NCBI GenBank assembly: GCA_003024785.1
Contig: PUQB01000112.1
Coordinates: forward strand, 466,341 to 530,340
From: Selaginella tamariscina
Taxonomy: Eukaryota > Streptophyta > Lycopodiopsida > Selaginellales > Selaginellaceae
Direction: 5' to 3'
DNA: 64,000 bases
The position numbers and the translations under genes are program-made. Under the pieces are notes generated by a model that was not told the origin of the DNA, did no database searches, and saw nothing but the letters and a program-made list of their open reading frames with translations. The stretch's first letter is position 1. Every line of letters begins with the position of its first letter. This document shows, in pieces, positions 1 to 11,699 of this stretch.

Positions 1-2030
1 ACGGTTTTTATAATTTACATCACATAAATAATTTTTACATGGACATATGTGAAGGATGCTTATTAAGTAAAATAAAAAGGAAACCTCTTCCAAAAAATCC
101 TTATTTAAAACATTTAATATTTTAGACTTTATACATATAAATTTATGGGACGTTTTTAAAATTAAATTATGGTCTAATGCAAAATATTTTATTTTATTTT
201 AATTATAGTTGTAGAACTTTTATTTATTTCTTAAAAATAAACGTGAAGTATATATTAAGTTTAATGAGTAGTTAAAACTTATGAATATTTAAATTAATAA
301 TAAAATTAAAACCTGTAAAGTAAACAGTTGTGGTGAATTTATTAATTCTCCATTTTTATAATTATTAAGTGATCATGGTATAGTTCTTTAACATGCTACA
401 CCATATGACCATAAATAAAATGGTGTGATTGAATGTAAAATTAGAGCTATGTTAAAAAGTAAATATATTTTTTTATTTTCTGAGTGGAAGCTATTAGTAC
501 TGTTGTATATTTAAATAACTTTTTGGTAAGGTTGTGTTAGGGAAGACCTTTGTAAGTTTTGGATTGGACATCCATTTACTAACCACTTACGTATATCTAA
601 AAGTCTAGGATATATTTATATATCTTTAAAAGAATGTTATGATAAGTGAGAGGACAATATATGATGGTTAATTATAGTGCACATTGTAAAGGAGTTTATC
701 GTGTGTGGATGGTAGCAACAAGGCAGTTTCGTGTACATTGCACAATTACCTTTGATAAAAGTTGATCTGTGTTTACTAATACATAATTTGCACCTTGTTA
801 TTAAAGATAATCAATTTTATATTAATTCAATGCCTTCATATAACCACATGCATACACATGAAGAATAAGGGTTCGACTTCAAAAACACTAATGCACACCA
901 CTTTATTATTTAAATTAGATGTTGATGTTCAATTTCCAAAAGAGATATTTTATGCCCCATTAAAGAAAGGAATAATAAATCATTTTCAAAATGCATGTGA
1001 GGTATAAAGTTAATAAAATATTGATAATATATTTATAAATATTATTTTGAAATCTTTAAAGAATATCCATGAGTTTGAAAAGGGTAAGAAAGGATACCAT
1101 AACCTCTTGATCTCAAAGACAATAAAAACTCACATCTTAGCACCTTTAGTTTCTTATTTTGAATTTTATTAATGTTGTAGATGATTTATAAACTTTAAAT
1201 GAAGTACTTAATGGATCACATATTCATACGTGATAGGTTGATATGTGAGATGAATTTTATGCAATATGGCAAACTAGGCTACCAAATTGATAAAATGCAA
1301 GTGGGTGTACAAAGTCAAGTATTGTAAAAATGAAGTATTTATAGGTTAGGTTTGTTTGATGACAAAGGGTTTTTTTTATAAAAAAGAATTTGATTATATA
1401 TTTTTTTTTCTCTTGTTGCAAAATTAATTTTTATTTAAATCATACTTACATTTTCATTAAAGTTAAACTTACATAAGAAGTGTGTGTACATGCAACAATT
1501 ATATGTTTTAGAGTATCTTGTTTTGAAGTTAAATAAATTTATATATGGCCTTAACCAATCACCATGTATATATTATAATACAGTGCACACATTTCTCACT
1601 AGTATCGGATTTGTTACAACAAATGCATATTAGAATATACACATTTAAAACACATCTTCTATATGCATAATTGGCATATACATAGATGATCTTATTCTTG
1701 CTACCACAAAGAAATATTCTCTAAAAAAGTAAACATAAACTTATAAATAGGTTTAAAATTTTAATTTAAGTAAACTTATATATTATTTAGGATTGCAAAT
1801 ATCACATTTGTTAAGCATATTCCTATACAAATTGTCCATACACATGCAATGTAAAACTCTAAACCCTTTAAGAGTTTGGCACCTTACACCGGAGGGAGAA
1901 ATGTGTAACCCACTAAAATATTGTTTGGCCATGATTTTCAATCTGATTAACATGCACATAAATATGAATCACTATTTCAATAGTAAGTAAAAAGTAAGTA
2001 AAGATGAACCACTATTTCATTAATAAATAA
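1..2030 (+). mobile_element. Decayed Ty1/copia LTR retrotransposon (left)
   Basis: Scattered translated motifs follow the Ty1/copia order. At about 310-690 there is an integrase-core-like stretch (resembling the family's TPY...NGV.E block). At about 1,300-1,800 there is a reverse-transcriptase-like stretch with a YGL.QSP-type motif near 1,540 and an IDDL (YVDD-box) motif near 1,680, followed by YLGLQI. A purine-rich tract near 1,890 resembles the polypurine tract that precedes a 3' LTR. The element is heavily broken, clearly old, and has no readable gene. Its 5' end lies outside the window. Its mirror copy is at about 19,030-21,045. Confidence 0.75.
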
Positions 2031-2039
2031 AAAACTAAA

Positions 2040-2305
2040 ATTTAATATTTAGTGACTTGCATAGTAGAGAACCCTAATTCAAAAAATAACTTTATTATCA
2101 CAAGTTGCTATTTATGATTAAACTCCTAAAGGTAGATGTAACACCATGTTTGTGATACATTTTCCCCCTCAACAAGTGCCAAACTCTTAGAGAGTTTGGA
2201 GTTTTACACTATGTGTGTATGGATAGTCTGTACAGGAATATACAAATCTATCTAATATAGTATATTTTCTTTAATGTGATATTTGCAATCCCAAAAATAT
2301 ATAAG
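2040..2305 (-). mobile_element. Second copia-type 3' end, opposite orientation
   Basis: Read on the minus strand, this segment resembles 1,786-2,030: a TTGCAAATATCACAT start, the same GTAAAACTC...GAGTTTGGCAC block, and a GTTGAGGGGG purine tract like those preceding copia LTRs. Two related copia 3' ends therefore face each other and meet near 2,030. It is a short, old fragment. The same head-to-head arrangement is present in the right arm at about 18,700-19,100, so it predates formation of the large inverted repeat. Confidence 0.55.
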
Positions 2306-3040
2306 TTTAACTATTTTATATGTAAATTATAGTGAATAAATAATTATGGTTAAACAGTATCAAAGCAACTATGCTTGTTTATAAACTAAGAATATGTAAT
2401 TCTTTATAAAATAAAATAAAATATAAAATTAACTTACTGTAAATAATCATATTTCAAAACAATTATAAGATTATTAAGTGAGTGTGAGTGAGCTTATTAA
2501 CAGTTATAAACAATTTGATCTTCATTTATCAATGATTTTAAATAATTTAATCTTAAACGAAATTTAAGATGTAAATAATTTAATCTTTACCGTTAATTTT
2601 AAATTAATTAGGTAGTTATCAGGTTCAATATTTATTTTAAAATTTTAAAATATTAAGTTTCACAAATAAACTGCAAATATACACAATATAGTAAAGATAA
2701 AATTTTATGTACTTTTTGTGAAATATTCACCCGGTAAGCTTTGAATCCGATAATCTAGACAACTACTTGGACACGTGCGATATAACACATATAATTAAAT
2801 ATGTTTTGAGCTAAGCCTAAGTTACAGCGATTCTAAGTGAGTTACAACAGTAATCAACGGTGGGATCAACAACGGTCAGTTGCACTTCATGTGGTCATCT
2901 AGTGCTGGACTTGTGCAATTTTAGTAAATGTGTTATAGTTGTAATGCACCGGATAGATAACGTCCTTTATGTAATACTAAAAGTATGATATGTATCAGGA
3001 GTTTTAAATTGGAACATGTAGTTATTTAAATTATACTACA
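2306..3040. other. Intergenic, AT-rich, 3' of alpha-DOX copy 1
   Basis: No gene is recognised. The stretch is AT-rich with a few GC-richer patches around 2,740-2,960, and is mirrored at about 17,930-18,700 in the other arm. It probably contains the 3' flank of the adjacent alpha-DOX gene. Confidence 0.7.
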
Positions 3041-3044
3041 CTCT

Positions 3045-5527
3045 TTATGCACTCCATACAGAAAACGCACTGGAGGCATTCAACCATTTATCCACGAGGT
3101 CACTGTGGTGTCTCTTTAGGACGTCCTTGAGGCTCTCCGTATTGTTCACCCATGCCAATCCCTCCTTTGTGTAATGCTTTGCATTAAAGTTTGACGTGAA
3201 AAATCTATCAGCCTCCAGTCTCCTGTTCAAGCAATCAGAAAATTTTATGTTAAAGAGAGATATTATACAGGCTTAGTGTATACATGTAGGATGTGTCTAG
3301 TTTGTTCTATATAGACATGTACATGTACGCATAACACACACACATAACGCCTACACTAGTATACAGGCAAATTACCTTGATGCCATTAGAAGGAAAATAA
3401 AGAAAGCCGTTTCACTAATGGCAAAGCCCTCAATCTTTTTCTCAGCTAACATTCCAACCAGCAAGTCCAGTTTCTCAACATCTTCACCGTAGATATCTCT
3501 CAGCAAACCTTGAACTTCCTTGTCCTCCGTTAGATCTTCCCATTCTTGAATAGGTATCATAAGCATGTTCCTCCTGAAGTCATTGTACCTTGCTACATTT
3601 CTTTCTCTGTCCCGGTAAACTGAAATCATGCAGTTAGAAGATCTTAACTGATTCATTAACTAGTTAATAGCAAGACTTCTTACTCTCTAGGGCAGGCAAG
3701 TCAAGGTGATTCTCTCTTTGGACACCATTTGCATCAGTCTGTGGAACGTCTCGAAAGAACTGAGGATAGTTGAATAATGTGAGTGCTCCACATGCTTGAT
3801 GACCTAGTGAAACTATCATCTTCTCGTTCCCAATCTTTTCAAGAGTTTCTTCACCCGTCACTCCAACCAATTCAATCATAGGAATTCTGAAACAAATAAA
3901 CATGATGTGTGTATATGTAGTTTCTCACGCACACGCAACCTTTTGCCACTTAATGGTGGAGTCTTATTAGGGAAAGCAGCTCCATCAATATCTCGTATAG
4001 CAACCTCATCTGGTAGCAAGGGATGCATGCGGTACACACTGGTAAACTCCTCCGTAAGCGAGTAAGGTACCCCATGATCTTCAGGCTTCTCCATTCCCAC
4101 ATAACCACTCAATAGTGAACTCCCAGTGTGACCTATGACATTCTTTATCCTTCTTCCTAGCAATCCATACCTGACGAAAGTACTTAGAATTTGTACATGA
4201 GTATATGATACACGAATTTAAGTTTACCAATTGGCATGCATTCCAATGTTGAGTGCCTTAGTCTTAAGAAGCTCCACAGTCCAATCTATGGTATGAATTT
4301 TGGCTAGTATTGCAGCAACCACCAACCTTGCATGTAAATACAAGTCTTGGTCCCAAACTCAGGGTGAGCTTCCTGTATAAAGTGAAAAGTCTTATTATTG
4401 TTAATATAACTATTGTTTAAACCCAACCTTAAGCATGTCACAAACAGCATTATGTTCCTTAATAAACAGCGCTTGTAAAATGGAGATCCCCGCCCAAGAG
4501 TTTTTTACATCACCAGCGAATTGGACGCCATTGGAGTCGTGTTGTAAGAGCCCATCCTCGCGAATCTTTAGTTTTCCATCCACAAAAGTTCTCACTTTCT
4601 TCAAACTTCTTCATGGCTTCCGTATAAAACACTTCCATCCCTGTTACCAATGTACACATTATGTAGTTAAGATACGTATATGCATGGGTGTATGAAATGT
4701 ACCACCAAGCAGTTCTCATGTTCCTATGTCCAAGCTTGATATCATTCGAGCCAGTTTTTTCTTGCTTGGTACGAAGAAACCGAAACTGTTTTAGTGGACA
4801 CTGCGATGCAACCGATTCTGGAGCTATGATCTCCTCCTGTAACATACAGTAAACAACATTAAGCACGAGTTTATTAACAAGCATAATTAACCATTACTAA
4901 ATTTTTAACCTGTTTTGTATCTTCTTTATGGTCAACCCAGTCGTGAATCATGAACTGAATCCATGAAGCAGCCAGCAAGTTGAACTGCTTTCCCGTGTCC
5001 GTGAATGACTTACGTGCAAGAAGCTTTGTTGCAATAACACTTGGATGAGGATCCAGAATCTGTTTTCAAATTCTAAGTAATTATAGCATGCATGAGAAAA
5101 CTATATATATGCAGGCACCTGTTCACGCTGTGGGGGAGAGGATTTGCATTTCGTCCAAGAAACGATCCATAGTCGCCGGCTTGGACATGCGATGGATCTG
5201 TAAATGCACCGTCGGAATCTCTGAAAGCCGGTGCAATCCGAGAACATGGTTTCAACAGTTCCTCCTTGGGACCGACGTATTTCAAGTTGTAGTTTTGGTG
5301 TAGAGTTCTTCGTATGTCGAGATAGAAAAGGCCGATCAGAAGTGGTAACTTGTGCCAAGGAGTGTGCCCGTCAATATAGTGAACAATCTACAAGGCAAGA
5401 ACAGTCATTTACAAGAGCAAACATATAAGGGAAGAAGAACACTAACCCTGAAGTAGATCTTGTGTATGAAACTCATACTCTTGTATGTTTCATTGATTCG
5501 TGCATCAGTTGATACAGAGGCGCCCAT
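3045..5527 (-). CDS. Alpha-dioxygenase (alpha-DOX/PIOX), copy 1
   Basis: Fatty-acid alpha-dioxygenase of the haem peroxidase/cyclooxygenase superfamily. The family oxygenates the alpha carbon of C14-C18 fatty acids to 2-hydroperoxides in plant defence and stress. Ten exons are visible, the first starting MGASVS at 5,527 and the last ending AFSVWSA at 3,045. The haem-pocket motif FMIHDW (distal His) and the VYRMH motif (catalytic Tyr and proximal-side His) are both present, as are DRFFTSNFN and FAISETAFFIF of the C-terminal catalytic domain. The summed exons give about 630 residues, close to the usual 630-640. Exon and intron positions mirror copy 2. Exon 5 has a one-base slip near 4,600 (in the AAGTTTGAAG region relative to copies 2 and 3). 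Either this copy is inactive or the base is an assembly error. Confidence 0.93.
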
Positions 5528-5852
5528 TTCTTTCCTTGTGTATATTGCAAAGAAACCGTTATCTGTGAATTTCCGGTCACCGATTAAAAAGTTGTCATTG
5601 TCATAAAGAAAACTTGTCCCATATTCATAAAAGTTGTCGTTATCATAGATAAAATTTATTTTTTTAAAGATTTTTTTAATATTGTTCCTTTATATTCACA
5701 AGAATAGAGCACGTGATGAATGAAACATAATCAGGATATTCTAATTTTATTAAGAATAAATGAATCTTTCCCTTTTTAATTAAGTAATGGAGTAGTGACC
5801 GACGAAGGAGGCTCGCTTCGTCAGCTAAGTACTTAAACAGCTAAAGTTGTGA
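5528..5852. promoter_or_regulatory. Upstream region of alpha-DOX copy 1, with hairpin
   Basis: This is the putative promoter of the minus-strand alpha-DOX gene and is shared in mirror image with 15,153-15,401. A small perfect inverted repeat at 5,801-5,822 (GACGAAG, 8-base loop, CTTCGTC) sits about 280 bp upstream of the start codon. No cis-element is assigned with confidence. Confidence 0.4.
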
Positions 5853-6104
5853 TATCTTAGCATGTAATATAATGGTTTTGCATTTCTACATTGTCTCTCT
5901 CTTCACACACATGCATCGTCAGAAATACAGATAGATAGTATATGGTTGCGTGTATGTATGTATTGGGTATTGGTTGCTTTAGGCCATAGACAGTGTACTC
6001 TTCTGGGTTGATTTTCAACAGTGTCCTTCTACATGCAAGTTGGAAACCATTTAACTTTCTTTTAACTAAATTAACTATCTCAATAGTAATTTGATTTGAC
6101 AATG

Positions 6105-6141
<37 letters not shown>

Positions 6142-7100
6142 AAAGAGGCTAAAATGATTGTTGTGTTTGTTTGTACAGAGAATGCACATGAACAGCAGCA
6201 AGAACAAGAACAGGAGCACCACCATAGTATTGTTGCACTATGTAAGTGCGTTGAGAATGTGCTCAAGTTTAATAAGTGGCCCCTCGTTTCGAGTCTCACT
6301 AAGAAACACAAGCAGGAATAACTCATTTTATTAGGAATAAAACAGTTTAACGTCTTGTTAACCTCTCGTGTGTGTGTGTGTGTGTGTACTGATGTTTAAT
6401 TAGTATATACCAAAGGTTGTGGACCTTAGAGAATGGGTATTTACCTACATATAGTTGAAATCATTTTTGTTCTCAACCATTGATCAAATATGACTGACAA
6501 ATATTAGTGAATTAAATATAAAGCAAGACAATTTCAAAAAGATATTTAAAACATATATATGAATTAAATAAAAAAAAGTATAGCTATAAATTGGTTTGCA
6601 GTATAAGCTCTGGATACTCACATGCATGAACAAGGATATACTTATATAATTATATATAGGTTAATCTATTGATTATAGTAATTTAGCTGATATATATAAA
6701 TGCACTTTACTTTATTATAAAATATTATTTAAAATATATAATTGTATTATTTGAAGTTCCTTTATATTATTAGTCTTCAGGCAATCCGTGCGGTACTTTA
6801 CTATATAATACAATTATATATAGGCCTGTATTGTTCAAAGTTCCTTTATATATCTAGCCTACTAACTCGCTGTTTGAATCCTCGGTCCATTTGGGGGACG
6901 ATTTATACGGTTCAGCTCGGACAGATGTACTAGCTTCCGTACAAGCTACAGTCCAAGCTGCACGTGCACAAATGCACACACAAACAAAAGTATGTGCCAG
7001 AAGGTATGTATAAACTATATTTCCAATGTTTCCGACTTTATATATTATATAGTTTTCATATTTATTATTATTATTATTATATATAGCTACCATATGAGCA
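5853..7100 (-). repeat. Dispersed repeat family A, left-arm copy
   Basis: Related copies are at 13,545-15,153, 10,125-10,815 and 40,213-41,770. Shared landmarks are ATGCTAAGATATCACAAC at one end, a block encoding CTCCTGTTCTTGTTCTTG, a CA/TG microsatellite, and a GC-richer palindrome-prone block (TTGTGCACGTGCA; CATCTGTCCGAGCT). This copy ends where the giant inverted repeat ends near 7,100. Short translated pieces occur in all copies but no conserved long frame exists. It may be a non-autonomous mobile element; the terminal structure is not clear enough to name a class. Confidence 0.75.
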
Positions 7101-7109
7101 AATGCAAAT

Positions 7110-9240
7110 ATGATAATTTTAGGGATATATATGAAAATTTTCTTTAATATTATTTATTCTTTTATTTATTAAAACAATTATATAAAGATGTTATTTATAA
7201 AACAATGGGTATGATAATTACATTTGAAAATCAAATAAAAACGATATACATCTATTTATGTTTCAATTTTCATTTTGCAACATATCAACAATAATTCAAA
7301 AAAAGTAAAAATGATCATGATATATATTAAATTTTATATTACTATATTAAAAGCAAGTTAATAATAACTTGTTATGTTATGATAATGGTAAGATCAATTA
7401 TTAAGTTTTATTTTCAATCTCATAACATATTTTATTTTCAAGATAAAATATATAAAAATATTTATTTAAAACTGCTTTTTAATTTGATTATAAAAGTTAT
7501 AACTACACTTGTAAACCCAATTATAATTGAAAACCAAACCATTATATTTATAAGTATTATTACTCTTATTTATAAATTTATTTACATAATTAACTCTTTT
7601 ATATCTTTTTATTTAGCTTATTATTTTATAATACACAACTTATAAATAATAGTTTTACTTGTATATCACTCAAGATTTACTTGATTTATTATACATTTTT
7701 ATTTCAATTATTAATGTATACTTTCATATTACATGTGTATAATTTTAAAATTTTTTTTTTAATTTAAAAATGAGGCAATAACTAGTGAGTTTATTTATGC
7801 TCAATTTAATTTTTTTATGAGAATAAATCTTTTTATTTATAAATAAAAATATTTTTTTAATAATCTTTTTTAATTCTTTTTTTTTAACATAAGTTTTAAA
7901 ATTTTTACATAAAATTACAAGAGTAATATTAATTTTATAATCATTTTTCACTTATAAAGTCTAATCAAGAATACTAGGATGCACATATTTTTTAATAAAT
8001 AATAATAATTTTTAATCAAACAAAAATAAGCTATATATGTTTATACATGTAAGGATATTAAATAAATCTTTTTATTTATAATAAAAATAATTCTTTAACA
8101 ATCTTCTTTAATTTTAAATTTTTTTAACATAAATTTTAAAATTTCCACATAACATTACAATAGTAATCTTAATTTTATAATCATTCATCACTTATAAAGT
8201 CTAATAAAAAGACAAGAATGCACATATTTTTTAATAAAATATAATTATTTTTTAATTCAACAAAAGTAAATCGTATATGTCTAAACATGTAAGTCATATC
8301 TTAATTAATAAATTGAACCTTTCATTTTATAATATTTTTTTAGAAATATATATGCTTAAACACATAAAACACATGATAAATAAATTAAATATTTAATCAT
8401 TGATTTAAACTTCAATCATTTAAATTATTTTCACTATTAGATCAAACCTTAATCACACATTAAAATAATGGTTTAAGTGAATAAGATTAAATATTATTTA
8501 TCAAATTATTTCTTTATAATAATTAACATGGCATAAGATAAACACTATAAATAAAAAGAATATGTTATTATATTTTCTCACTTCATAATTTTTTCTTTTT
8601 AAAATTAATACATATTAAATATAAATGAGGAAATAAACAATCTAAGTGTGTTTGTTCCTCCATAATGGTCATAAACATTTTATATAAGTATTAATAAGAT
8701 GATTATACACATACAATAATGCATATACATATAAGAAAAATATAAGTAATTTCTTATTCATAACACATGGATTATGCATTGTTAACATGTTTTTTTTAAA
8801 AGAGTATGTTATATTTTAAACAATGACATATAACAATTACAAATATTTAATGCATTTTAAACTTGTCATATAAATATAAAAGTTAAAGGCAATGCATACA
8901 TGAATGAATTAAAAACAATGTAATTTTTTTAAAAAAGTTAAAGAAATATAATTGTACAAGTGTTTAAGTTTGTGCTCTTTTCATTTTTTTGAATTTTTTT
9001 GATTTTAAAGGTACTTTTAATCTAGACTCATATAATAAGGTAATACTTATTATTACTAAAACATTAATAAAAAATATACAATTATGTCCAATTAATAATT
9101 TAAAAAGGGAAAAACAATTAATAATGTGTGTTTGTGTGTTTTTAATAATAACCTTTAAATCATAATTTAATACATTATGATGATATGTAATGTTTTGACG
9201 TTTTAATAATTATACATTGTAATGATAATAAAAATATGTA
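7110..9240. other. Very AT-rich spacer with a tandem duplication
   Basis: No gene is supported; open stretches here are low-complexity Lys/Ile/Phe runs. An imperfect direct duplication of about 245 bp is visible, with unit 1 at about 7,815-8,055 and unit 2 at about 8,063-8,300. They share the CTTATAAAGTCTAAT and TGCACATATTTTTTAATAAA landmarks. This is part of the loop of the giant inverted repeat. Confidence 0.75.
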
Positions 9241-9279
9241 ATGGACGAACGGCTGGACAAACGACTCCGTGAAGATGTT

Positions 9280-10120
9280 AAGGTAAAACATTTTCTCAAA
9301 AACCTCGTGATTTTTTAAGAAATTATAATTAAAAACTTGGCAGTGATTGAATTGTTATTGCAATTGAGTTTTAATTTAAAAATCTTGAAAGAAGAGCTAA
9401 GATATTTAAATAAAGTATCATGGATGGTAGGAAATGAAAAAATGATTGAAAAGAATGTACCGACGTACCAAAATTCATGCAAATGGACTTAAACATTTTA
9501 TCTTCCTTATAACAATTAAGTTCCGTTTGATATTACATTTGTATAAATCATAAAATGAAACATAACTTTGATATATATAATCATTTTGGAATTTACATAA
9601 CATGTCTTTAACACTAGCGTCCCTTTAAAAAGGTGTTAGTGAATTAAATTTATAAAGCACAAGACACCTTCAATCTTGGTATACTTAGATGAATCATGGT
9701 TTTGAAGTATTTTTATCTCAAACTTCATGTTTACATGTTTGATTAAATCTTAGGAAATGTTCCAAGTTATCATTCTCAGAAATTTCTTGTGAAAATGAAA
9801 AAAAAAATTTATGATAATGGACTTTTATGTTGCAACTTCTTACTTTTGTTTCTTTTCTCCTTTTAACCTTAGAACATCGATAATTACATTCAAGTCTTTT
9901 CCTTTCAAAAACAATTGTAATACCTTTAATTCTACAAAGAGCATCTCCTTTGCTCTAGTGTTTTAATCCCTTCCTTTCTTCTTATGTTTAACCCTAAGAC
10001 TTCCCTCCCGTGGTTTTGAAACTAGCTCCAGGATTTTGCCACATGGCAAAATCAAATCAAGTTTTAACTGAGAGCCACAGTAGGGCTAAGGAGAAGGATG
10101 TGTCACTGGCGTGATCAAGT
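9280..10120 (+). repeat. Dispersed repeat family B, copy 1
   Basis: Starts with AAGGTAAAACATTTTCTCAA and ends with a block containing CCCGTGGTTTTGAAAC and GATTTTGCCAC.TGGCAAAAT. It is repeated in direct orientation at 10,828-11,690, and its second half is found again at 39,730-40,205. The GCCAC.TGGC core is a small palindrome. In two of the three places it is followed by a family A copy, so A and B probably moved or duplicated together. No coding capacity was recognised. Confidence 0.75.
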
Positions 10121-10124
10121 TTGG

Positions 10125-10815
10125 GATGTACGTGAAAATAATATAACTGAGGCAGATAATGTGTAATATATAGGCAATATTTATTTTCTAATTATACATC
10201 GTATTTTATACATAGGTGTGTATTAACAAACTCTACAACATATCTTTATATTTAAAGTGTCTTTAAAATTAATTACTTTTATTAAACAAATTAATCTCAA
10301 TTAACATTAATACTTAGGTATAGAAAAATGAGAAATATATCATGTATTGGCAAAGTTCCATACGTTTACGTAACTATTTGCTCATACGATTGAATAATGA
10401 TTGTATAATAGATAAAGTCGGAAAATTGGAAATATAGTTTATACATACCTTCTAGGAAGAAGAGAAAGGCGCATTTTTTTGTGTGTGCATTTGTGCACGT
10501 GCATACTGTTTCATGGCTTGTACCAAAGCTCGTACATCTGTCCGAGCTTCTCACGGTTGAACGACTTGAAACCAAGGCCACTTATTAACACTTACATAGT
10601 GCAACAATACTATGGTGGTGCTCCTGTTCTTGTTCTTGTTGCTGTTCATGTGCATTATCTGTACAAATGAATACAACAATCGTTTTAGTCACTTTCCAAT
10701 AGTCAAAGAGTGATCAAATTATTATTAAGATAGTTAATTTAGTTAAAAAGAAAGTTAAGTGGTTTTCAATTGCATGTAGAAGGACAATGGTGAAAATCAA
10801 CTTACAAGAGTACAC
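10125..10815 (+). repeat. Dispersed repeat family A, shortened copy
   Basis: Begins GGGATGTACGTGAAAATAAT like the copies at 13,545 and 40,213 and ends near AATCAACTTACAAGAGTACAC. It lacks much of the middle (the microsatellite and the AT-rich block present in the longer copies). It lies between two family B copies. Confidence 0.75.
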
Positions 10816-10827
10816 ATAAAAATATTA

Positions 10828-11690
10828 AGGTAAAATATTTTCTCAAAAACCTCGTGATTTTAAGAAATTACAGTGGAGCAGCTGAATTATCGTTGCAGTT
10901 GAGTTTTAATTTAAAAATCTTTAAATAAGAATTAAGATATTTGAATAAAGATCATAAAAATTAAAAAAATAATTAAAAAGAACGTCCCAATGTAATAAAA
11001 TTTATGTAAATGGACTTTAAACATTCCACTTCCTTTATATTAAGCTTACCAACTCAAGTTTCGTTCAACATTTTAAAGTTTACATAGTATGTCTTTAGGA
11101 CTAGTGATCGTCTAAAAAGGTATTAATAAATTTAATTATTAAAACACAAGATATCTTCAAGCTTGGTGTATTTACATGAATTATGGCTTTAGAGGCATTC
11201 TTATTTTAAATTTCATGTCCATATGTTTAATTGTTATGATTTTCAAATCCTACCCAATGTTCTAAGTTATCTTTTTCAAAGATTTCTTATGAAAAATAAA
11301 GAAAAATTATTTATAATAATGAACCTCCATGCTACAACTTTTTTATTTTTGTTCATTTTTTTCTCTTTTATTTAACCTTGGAACATCGATAATTACATTT
11401 AAGCTTTTTTATTTAAAGAGTAAAAAAGAACTCACCTCTAAAGCTATGTTATAGGAACTTTAACTTAATATCGAAAAATATCTCTTTTGCTCCACTGTCT
11501 CCAATCCCTTCCTGTGTTTACAATAGCATTCAAGCTTTGTTTTTCACACCTAAAGTTATTCTCTCCCGTGGTTTTGAAACGAGCTCCAAGATTTTGCCAC
11601 GTGGCAAAAATAAGATGAAGTTTTAGTTAAGTATTTAATTAGCCACATTGATTTAGAGCTGAAGCAGCGCCCAAGATTTTGCCACGTGGT
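10828..11690 (+). repeat. Dispersed repeat family B, copy 2
   Basis: Direct, diverged repeat of 9,280-10,120. It shares the AACCTCGTGATTTT start, the GGAACATCGATAATTACATTT block and the closing GATTTTGCCACGTGGCAAAA block, which occurs a second time just downstream at about 11,670. Function is unknown. Confidence 0.75.
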
Positions 11691-11699
11691 AAAGTAGGT

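Larger units (their letters stand above)
1..7100 (+). repeat. Left arm of giant inverted repeat
   Basis: Read backwards and complemented, this stretch matches 13,800-21,045. The first bases match the complement of the last bases before about 21,045, and the 3.0-5.5 kb gene matches the 15.4-17.9 kb gene exon by exon and intron by intron. Similarity fades just past 7,100. The arm begins at the window edge, so it may extend further left. The order in the arm is copia remnant, alpha-DOX gene, repeat A. Substitutions and small indels separate the arms throughout, and more of them seem to lie in the outer copia part than in the gene. Confidence 0.93.

Noticed and set aside
5857-6326. Open frames in repeat A rich in Ser/Cys/Phe (CSCSCCCSCAF type), recurring at 14.6 and 41.2 kb.
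   Set aside because: They recur only because repeat A recurs. The frame is not conserved between copies and the opposite strand encodes a Gln/Glu run from the same simple-sequence block.
7379-7951. Possible organelle-derived or membrane-protein gene in the AT-rich spacer (Ile/Phe/Lys-rich frames).
   Set aside because: The composition is that of random AT-rich DNA. Nothing resembles organelle genes, and the second half is part of a tandem duplication that does not preserve the frame.
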